This document shows positions 33,066 to 38,046 of a DNA stretch of 38,046 nucleotides, piece by piece; the first letter of the stretch is position 1; each line of letters opens with the position of its first letter. Below the pieces are notes generated by a model. That model worked only from the letters and a program-made list of their open reading frames with translations. It ran no database searches and was not told the DNA's origin. The stretch is from Mucilaginibacter sp. GTDB taxonomy: Bacteria; Bacteroidota; Bacteroidia; Sphingobacteriales; Sphingobacteriaceae. The stretch lies in contig NZ_JAQBOW010000118.1 in assembly GCF_028287845.1 (NCBI RefSeq), positions 1 to 38,046 of the forward strand, given 5' to 3'. The position numbers and the translations under genes were made by a program.

Positions 33066-33909
33066 AAGCTTTTAGCACTTGTTTTGATTCGCCAAGCCCA
33101 TCAATACCCAGTTCCATTACATCACCGGCTTTTAAATATATCGGCGGGTTAAAGCCCAACCCAACGCCCGCGGGTGTACCTGTTGAGATAATATCGCCCG
33201 GTAATAAAGTCATGAATTTGCTTACATAAGCAATAACAACCGGTACGTTAAATATAAAATTAGAGGTATTGCCATCCTGCATGGTTTTACCGTTTACCTT
33301 TAGCCAGAGGCGCATATTGTCTATATCTTTAATTTCATCGGCGGTTGCCATGAACGGGCCCATCGGCGCGAAGGTATCACAGCCCTTGCCTTTGTCCCAG
33401 GTACCGCCGCGCTCAAACTGGAAGCCGCGTTCTGTTACATCATTATGCAGCATATAACCGGCCACGTAACTCAAAGCATCTGCTTCATCTACATAGCTTG
33501 CTTTTTTGCCAATAACTATGGCCAGCTCCACTTCCCAATCTGTTTTAACAGAATCTTTAGGGATAACCACATCATCAAACGGCCCACCCAGCGCGGTGGT
33601 TGATTTCAAGAACAGTACCGGCTCTGTAGGTGTTGCAACACCCGTTTCTTTGGCATGATCAGCATAATTTAACCCGATGCAAAGAATTTTTGATGGTCTT
33701 GCAACAGGGCTGCCTAAACGTTCGTTAGCACCAACCTGCGGTAGTTTTCCTTCGTTATCAACCAGGAACTTTTTAAGCCTTGCCAACCCGTCAGTTTCAA
33801 AAAATTGCTCGTTATAATCTTCGCCAAAGGCTGATGTATCGTATTTGATATTGTTAAGTAGTACACCTGTTTTTTCTTTGCCGGGGTTACCGAATCGTAT
33901 AAGTTTCAT
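33052..33909 (-). CDS. FAH-family hydrolase, probable 2,4-diketo-3-deoxy-L-fuconate hydrolase
   Basis: A 285-residue fumarylacetoacetate-hydrolase-fold enzyme. Signatures: ILCIGLNYADHAKETG (75-90), EPVLFLKSTTAL, the metal ligands in TDWEVELAIVIG (E126, E128) and HNDVTERGFQ (D157), then WDKGKGCDTFAPMGPF, GNTSNFIFNV and GDIISTGTPAGVGLGF. In the Xanthomonas-type fucose pathway the homologous enzyme cleaves 2,4-diketo-3-deoxy-L-fuconate to pyruvate and L-lactate. The gene starts 5 bp after the GH29 stop and overlaps the lactonase gene, so it is in the middle of the operon. Its presence, with lutABC downstream, favours the diketo route over the aldolase route that yields lactaldehyde. Confidence 0.92.
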   Translation of the reverse strand: MKLIRFGNPGKEKTGVLLNNIKYDTSAFGEDYNEQFFETDGLARLKKFLVDNEGKLPQVGANERLGSPVARPSKILCIGLNYADHAKETGVATPTEPVLFLKSTTALGGPFDDVVIPKDSVKTDWEVELAIVIGKKASYVDEADALSYVAGYMLHNDVTERGFQFERGGTWDKGKGCDTFAPMGPFMATADEIKDIDNMRLWLKVNGKTMQDGNTSNFIFNVPVVIAYVSKFMTLLPGDIISTGTPAGVGLGFNPPIYLKAGDVMELGIDGLGESKQVLKAYAKN

Positions 33910-33914
33910 AAAAT

Positions 33915-35210
33915 TTAAATAGTTGTTAGTTCAATAATGGTATCTGTTGGATCGATAGTTATGTTGTCTGTGTATATAAAAACACCCTCTGGTACTTGTT
34001 TAAATTTAACGGCAGCACCATTAGCCATCAGCGAAGCCTTAGTTATTTTTGCTTTAAACTGTGGCAAAAAAATGTACGGCAGTTGCGGCGCTTTAATTAT
34101 GTGTGCAAAAAGTGTTTTGTTTTTTGCGGTGATCACTCCCCATGGCTGCGCATCAATAACATTGCCCCTTGTGCCATAAATAGTATTACCATTTTTTTGC
34201 ATCCAGTTGCCAACCAGGGCAAGGGTATCAGCAAATTCGGGCTGAATTTTGCCATTTGGCATCGGACCAACGTTTAACAAAAAGTTGGCATTGTGTCCTG
34301 CTGCGTTTATAATGTAGTGTATTATTTGCCTGGTCGATTTATAATTACGGTCGTTAATATTAAAGCCCCAGCTATTGTTTATGGTTTCGCAGGTTTCTAA
34401 AGGCAGTTGGCCTATTTTCGACTCACCGCTAAAACCGGTAGTGTTACCGCCCGGCAGGTCTTTTTCAAACATCTGGAAATCTTCGCCGTCAATAGGTGCC
34501 AGGTGATGGTTGTTGCCTACTATTATAGCCGGGTTAAGCTTATGGATCAGTCCGTAGATCTCATTAAAGCGCCAGTCGACAGTACGCCGCTCCCACTGCC
34601 CGTCAAACCAAATGGCCTGCACGCCCGGGTAATTAGTAATCAGTTCTGTTAACTGATCCTTCATAAATTTGATATAGCTGTCCCAATCGCCTTTTGTTGG
34701 TTTGCCATTTACAATAGGGCTGCCGAAGGCATAATCTGCACGGCCCCAATCTAACAATGAATAGTATATATGCAGTTTGATGCCTTCCTTCTGGCACTCT
34801 TTTGCCAGCTCCATTAACGGATCTTTATGATAAGGCGTAGCGTCAACAATATTATAAGCCGATGCTTTGGTACCGAACATGCTGAACCCGTCGTGGTGGC
34901 GGGAAGTGATGGTAATATATTTCATGCCTGCCCGCTTGGCAAACTGCACCCATTCCTTAGCATCGAAAGCCTGGGGATTAAAAAAATCAGCAAGGCGCTT
35001 ATAGTTAGCGTAGGGTATTTTTTTATTGTTCATTACCCATTCGCCGTCGCCCAGCTCGCTGTATATTCCCCAATGAACAAACAGCCCAAATTTCATATCC
35101 TGGAAGTTTTCCCGGTAGGCCAAATTACTTTCCGACGGTTTGTAAGTTGTTTGCCCATAGGCCGTAACAGCAAACAATAACAGTAAGGACAGGATTGTTT
35201 TTTTTACCAT
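33915..35210 (-). CDS. Secreted GH29 alpha-L-fucosidase
   Basis: A 431-residue enzyme with a signal peptide (MVKKTILSLLLLFAVTAYGQ). The GH29 barrel is evident: KFGLFVHWGIYSELGDGEW (40-58), GMKYITITSRHHDGFSMF (95-112), YYSLLDWGR, VQAIWFDGQWE (nucleophile D203), PAIIVGNNHH, and NANFLLNVGPMPNGKI. The acid/base is probably one of the glutamates in DGEDFQMFEKDLPG (E243 or E250), near TCETINNSWGF. A short C-terminal beta-sandwich follows (about 345-431). It releases L-fucose from glycans in the periplasm or at the surface and supplies the pathway encoded around it. It is the only extracytoplasmic member of the operon. Confidence 0.96.
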   Translation of the reverse strand: MVKKTILSLLLLFAVTAYGQTTYKPSESNLAYRENFQDMKFGLFVHWGIYSELGDGEWVMNNKKIPYANYKRLADFFNPQAFDAKEWVQFAKRAGMKYITITSRHHDGFSMFGTKASAYNIVDATPYHKDPLMELAKECQKEGIKLHIYYSLLDWGRADYAFGSPIVNGKPTKGDWDSYIKFMKDQLTELITNYPGVQAIWFDGQWERRTVDWRFNEIYGLIHKLNPAIIVGNNHHLAPIDGEDFQMFEKDLPGGNTTGFSGESKIGQLPLETCETINNSWGFNINDRNYKSTRQIIHYIINAAGHNANFLLNVGPMPNGKIQPEFADTLALVGNWMQKNGNTIYGTRGNVIDAQPWGVITAKNKTLFAHIIKAPQLPYIFLPQFKAKITKASLMANGAAVKFKQVPEGVFIYTDNITIDPTDTIIELTTI

Positions 35211-35233
35211 AACTTTAGGTGATAATCAACGGT

Positions 35234-35998
35234 TTAATTATTCAAATTCATAAATCCGCCATCCAACGGATAATCACAACCCGTTACAAACCCTGCTTCG
35301 TCCGAGCATAGGTATAATGCCAGTGATGCCACTTCTTCAGGTTTACCCATGCGGCCAATTGGCTGACTTTTGGATAGTTTTTCAAACATCTCTATTTCCT
35401 GCCCGGGATAGTTTTTGGCGATGAAACCATCAACAAAAGGGGTATGTACCCTTGCCGGCGACAAGCTGTTACAGCGTATATTATTATCAATATAATCTCG
35501 TGCTACAGACATGGTCATTGCTGCAACAGCGCCCTTACTCATAGAATATGCAAACCTGCTCACAATACCTACCCACGATGCTATCGAGGCCATATTTAAA
35601 ATCACACCGCCGCCATTGTCTTTCATTAACGGGATAGCCGCGAACAGCGAATTGTATACGCCCCTAACATTTACATTAAATATTTTGATGAAATCTTCTT
35701 CGCTGGTGTTATCGGCCACGCCAATATGGGCAATGCCCGCATTATTTACCAAGATATCTATTACACCAATACTTTGATAGATGGCCACCATTTGCTGCTG
35801 ATTGCTTACGTCACAACTATGCGCAAAGGCCGAACCACCCGCTTTTACTATTTCATCAACCGTATTTTGTGCTGCATCAACATTTAATTCGATGATATGC
35901 ACAACTGCTTCCTGCTTTGCAAACAGTAAAGATATTGCTCTTCCTATTCCACTTCCACCGCCTGTTATAATAGCGGATTTTCCTTTTAAATTAAACAT
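35234..35998 (-). CDS. SDR-family dehydrogenase, probable 2-keto-3-deoxy-L-fuconate dehydrogenase
   Basis: A 254-residue classical SDR with TGGGSGIG (12-19), an acidic residue after the second strand (HIIELNVD, E37, which favours NAD over NADP), LVNNAGI (83-89), catalytic NMASIASW (S138 region) and YSMSK (Y151, K155), and the end GCDYPLDGGFM. It resembles the fungal/Xanthomonas-type KDF dehydrogenase that oxidises the C4 hydroxyl to give 2,4-diketo-3-deoxy-L-fuconate. It lies between the dehydratase gene and the fucosidase gene, 23 bp before the latter. The presence of two SDRs in one operon fits the two oxidation steps of the pathway; which does which is inferred from likeness and context. 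Confidence 0.9.
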   Translation of the reverse strand: MFNLKGKSAIITGGGSGIGRAISLLFAKQEAVVHIIELNVDAAQNTVDEIVKAGGSAFAHSCDVSNQQQMVAIYQSIGVIDILVNNAGIAHIGVADNTSEEDFIKIFNVNVRGVYNSLFAAIPLMKDNGGGVILNMASIASWVGIVSRFAYSMSKGAVAAMTMSVARDYIDNNIRCNSLSPARVHTPFVDGFIAKNYPGQEIEMFEKLSKSQPIGRMGKPEEVASLALYLCSDEAGFVTGCDYPLDGGFMNLNN

Positions 35999-36023
35999 TT
36001 ATTATTTATTAATTGTGTAAGGT

Positions 36024-36090
36024 GTCAGCCTGAGCCCGTCGAAGGGTGAGCGTAAACGCCGCCCGCATTCTTCTACGGGCTCAGGCTAAC
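36024..36090. repeat. Palindromic REP-like repeat (GTCAGCCTGAGCCCGTCGAAG)
   Basis: Arms at 36024-36044 and 36070-36090 are inverted copies differing at two positions, with a 25-bp spacer. The sequence is of the CCTGAGCCxGTCGAAGG type that I recognise as a dispersed intergenic repeat in Bacteroidota. It fills the 104-bp gap between dehydratase and SDR genes and would form a stable hairpin in the operon mRNA. Confidence 0.7.
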
Positions 36091-36102
36091 GTTATTATTG
36101 TT

Positions 36103-37764
36103 CTATAATGAAACCCCTCTTTTCCACGGGATAAAATCGTCTTGTCCTAATTGAACAGATTTTGGTTGTACAACGCCGCTGGCTACCAGTATTACATACT
36201 CTAATATGCGTTCGCCGGCTTGTTCAATAGTTTCTGTTCCTTCTATTATGGTTCCGCAGTTAATATCGATAATATCGGGCATGCGGTCGAAAATGCGGGT
36301 ATTGGTTGATAGTTTGATAACCGGGGTAATAGGATTGCCTGTTGGCGTGCCTAAACCCGTAGTAAACAAAACTACGTTAGCACCCGAGCCTACTTCGGCA
36401 GTAGTACTTTCCACATCGCTGCCCGGTGTGCATAATAAATTAAGGCCGGGTTTGGTTACTTTTTCCGGATAATCCAACACCGCTGCAACGGGCGAGTTAC
36501 CACCTTTTTTTGCCGCGCCTGCAGATTTAATGGCATCGGTAATTAAACCGTCTTTAACATTTCCGGGTGATGGGTTGGCGTAAAAGCCTGAACCATCCGC
36601 TTCGGCCTTAGCGTTATAGGTGCGCATCAGGTGCATAAATTTTTGCGCGGTATCTACGTCAACACAACGGTCGCTTAGCTCCTGCTCAACGCCGCATAGC
36701 TCAGGGAACTCGGCCAGTATAACACTGCCGCCCAAACTAACCAGCACATCAGATACGTAACCCAATGCAGGGTTAGCTGATATACCCGAGAAACCATCAG
36801 ACCCGCCGCACTCTAAGCCAATACATATTTTTGATATTGGGGCAGGTTTTCTTTCCTGTTTGTTAGCTTCAATTAATCCTGCAAAGGTTTGCTTTAATGC
36901 CTCTTGCATCAAAGTGCTTTCCTTGCCTATTTTTTGTTGTTCGAGAACTATTAACGGTTTTTTAAAATTGGGGTCGCGTTTCTTTATTTCTGTTTCCAGG
37001 ATAGCGGCCTGCGCGTGCTGGCAACCTAAGCTTAATACTGTGGCTCCTGCTACATTTGGATGGGTAATGTATCCTGCCAGTAACCCGCACAAAGCGTCGG
37101 AGTCTGACTTGGTGCCGCCGCAGCCCATATCGTGTGTTAAAAACTTAATGCCATCTATATTTTCGAACAGTTTTTTAGAGGTTTTTTGTGCCGTTTCCAT
37201 TTGCAGGTCGGCATTTAAAATAGATTCTACCGAACTGCCTGTTTGGTAAAGGCTGATTAAACTCTCTACCTCGTCTTCATAACTTTTTGCCTTTTTAAAG
37301 CCCAGCTTTTCAACCAACGCGTCTTTTAGCACCATAATGTTGCGGTTCTCGCAAAACACCAGCGGAATAACCAGCCAGTAATTTGCCGTACCTACCGAAC
37401 CATCCTGACGGTGATAGCCTAAAAAAGTTCTGCCGGCAAATTTATCAGCCGCTGGTTTGTGCCAGTTTAGTTTACGTTCGCCCAGTTTAAAATCGCTGGC
37501 GGCGTGGTGTATATTTTCGGTAGTAATGGCATTTCCTTTTGGTATGTGGTGATTTGCCTTGCCCACCAATACGCCATACATGTAAATTTCCTGACCCTCG
37601 TTAAGGTCGGTTATGGTAAATTTATGTTTGGCGGCTACATTAGTTACCAGGGTAATATTGTCGCCTTTAAATGGCACAACGGTTCCCTTGGCAATATCCT
37701 GCAAGGCAACCAGCACGTTATCGTGCGGGTGTATTTGTAAAAAGGTATTTATATTCTCAGTCAT
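36103..37764 (-). CDS. UxaA-family (altronate dehydratase type) dehydratase, probable L-fuconate dehydratase
   Basis: A protein of about 553 residues from the ATG at 37764 (an in-frame GTG at 37776 adds four). The N-terminal SAF domain (about 1-95: HPHDNVLVALQDIAKGTVV, MYGVLVGKANHHIPKG) is joined to the UxaA catalytic domain: TFLGYHRQDGSVGTANYWLVIPLVFCENRN, THDMGCGGTKSDSDALCGLLAGYITHPNVAG, LSLGCQHAQA, IGLECGGSDGFSGISANPALGYVSD, AEFPELCGVEQELSDR and CTPGSDVEST. The conserved cysteines are candidates for metal binding. Altronate and galactarate dehydratases share this layout. Here all neighbours deal with fucose, and a UxaA-type pair is also present in the Campylobacter jejuni fucose locus, so dehydration of L-fuconate to 2-keto-3-deoxy-L-fuconate is the best inference. 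The Xanthomonas pathway uses an unrelated enolase-superfamily enzyme for this step. Confidence 0.9.
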   Translation of the reverse strand: MTENINTFLQIHPHDNVLVALQDIAKGTVVPFKGDNITLVTNVAAKHKFTITDLNEGQEIYMYGVLVGKANHHIPKGNAITTENIHHAASDFKLGERKLNWHKPAADKFAGRTFLGYHRQDGSVGTANYWLVIPLVFCENRNIMVLKDALVEKLGFKKAKSYEDEVESLISLYQTGSSVESILNADLQMETAQKTSKKLFENIDGIKFLTHDMGCGGTKSDSDALCGLLAGYITHPNVAGATVLSLGCQHAQAAILETEIKKRDPNFKKPLIVLEQQKIGKESTLMQEALKQTFAGLIEANKQERKPAPISKICIGLECGGSDGFSGISANPALGYVSDVLVSLGGSVILAEFPELCGVEQELSDRCVDVDTAQKFMHLMRTYNAKAEADGSGFYANPSPGNVKDGLITDAIKSAGAAKKGGNSPVAAVLDYPEKVTKPGLNLLCTPGSDVESTTAEVGSGANVVLFTTGLGTPTGNPITPVIKLSTNTRIFDRMPDIIDINCGTIIEGTETIEQAGERILEYVILVASGVVQPKSVQLGQDDFIPWKRGVSL

Positions 37765-37792
37765 GGCGTCTGTCACAAAAATTATATATTAT

Positions 37793-38046
37793 TTATAGAT
37801 TAAAAATTTTATTCATCAACACCCATTTTTCACCGGGTTTTGAGCCGGGGATGGCCTGCTGGTATTTCCACATCAGCGTTTCCCACTCCTGCACTTTGGC
37901 ATTAGCAGCATCCAGGGCACCCTTTTTATCAAAGCTGAAACTATCATTAGTTTCCATTACCATACATAAACGGTTAAAACAGCGGTATATTTCCAGCCGG
38001 GTAATACCCGAGCTGATAATGCTGTCATGAATTTCGGGCCATATAG
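37793..38046 (-). CDS. L-rhamnose/L-fucose mutarotase family (RhaM-like), N-terminus cut off by window edge
   Basis: The frame from the right edge to the TAA at 37793-37795 codes for the last 83 residues of a roughly 110-residue protein. Visible are IHDSIISSGITRLEIYRC, RLCMVMET, and WETLMWKYQQAIPGSKPGEKWVLMNKIF; the W-E-x-L-M-W segment and GEKW are typical of RhaM/DUF718 mutarotases, which interconvert alpha and beta anomers of 6-deoxy sugars. It ends 28 bp before the dehydratase start and is the first gene of the visible operon. Feeding the dehydrogenase with the correct anomer of L-fucose is the likely role. The start codon lies outside the window. Confidence 0.9.
   Translation of the reverse strand, partial: IWPEIHDSIISSGITRLEIYRCFNRLCMVMETNDSFSFDKKGALDAANAKVQEWETLMWKYQQAIPGSKPGEKWVLMNKIFNL

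Noticed and set aside
1..38046. CRISPR array, tRNA, rRNA, prophage or IS transposase
   Set aside because: No spaced identical repeats, cloverleaf-like sequences, rRNA segments or transposase-like proteins were recognised.

Overview
The window reads as a chromosomal segment of a Bacteroidota member, most likely a Sphingobacteriaceae relative such as Mucilaginibacter or Pedobacter (family-level inference; no rRNA is present). The reasons are three SusC-type TonB receptors, two of them with their SusD partners, an ECF sigma/FecR pair feeding an STN-containing SusC, a SusR-like membrane regulator, a GH97 enzyme, AT-rich intergenic DNA without strong Shine-Dalgarno sites, and fold-back intergenic repeats. 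Every recognised gene except one (a small DUF433 gene at 28318) lies on the minus strand, so transcription runs from right to left.

Right third (28.6-38.0 kb): a nearly complete non-phosphorylative L-fucose pathway. In transcription order it encodes a sugar mutarotase (cut by the right edge), a UxaA-family dehydratase, a 2-keto-3-deoxy-fuconate-type SDR, a secreted GH29 alpha-L-fucosidase, an FAH-family diketo-acid hydrolase, an amidohydrolase lactonase, a second SDR (candidate fucose dehydrogenase) and lutA-lutB-lutC. Fucose freed by GH29 would become fuconolactone, fuconate, ketodeoxyfuconate and diketodeoxyfuconate, then pyruvate plus L-lactate; LutABC would oxidise the lactate to pyruvate. 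No fucose transporter is visible. The lutB/lutC junction is a 7-bp tandem repeat.

Middle (22.7-28.5 kb): a Tat-type Gfo/Idh/MocA oxidoreductase followed by a secreted esterase, an aldo/keto reductase, and a secreted double alpha/beta-hydrolase whose second half has lost its nucleophile. A 204-bp nested palindrome, two intrinsic terminators and a lone DUF433 antitoxin-like gene occupy the spaces.

14.0-22.4 kb: ECF sigma factor, FecR anti-sigma, SusC with STN domain, SusD and a secreted M28 metallopeptidase, a locus that looks suited to peptide or glycopeptide capture.

4.6-13.8 kb: SusR-like regulator, SusC, SusD and a SusB-like inverting GH97, which together suggest an alpha-glucan/maltooligosaccharide locus. 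In both loci a strong intrinsic terminator sits directly between susD and the enzyme gene.

Left end (1-4.4 kb): DeoR-family regulator, anhydro-N-acetylmuramic acid kinase and a SusC receptor cut by the left edge, with paired 10-bp direct repeats between regulator and kinase that look like operators. This may be a cell-wall amino sugar scavenging locus. No CRISPR, tRNA, rRNA or insertion-sequence transposase was seen.
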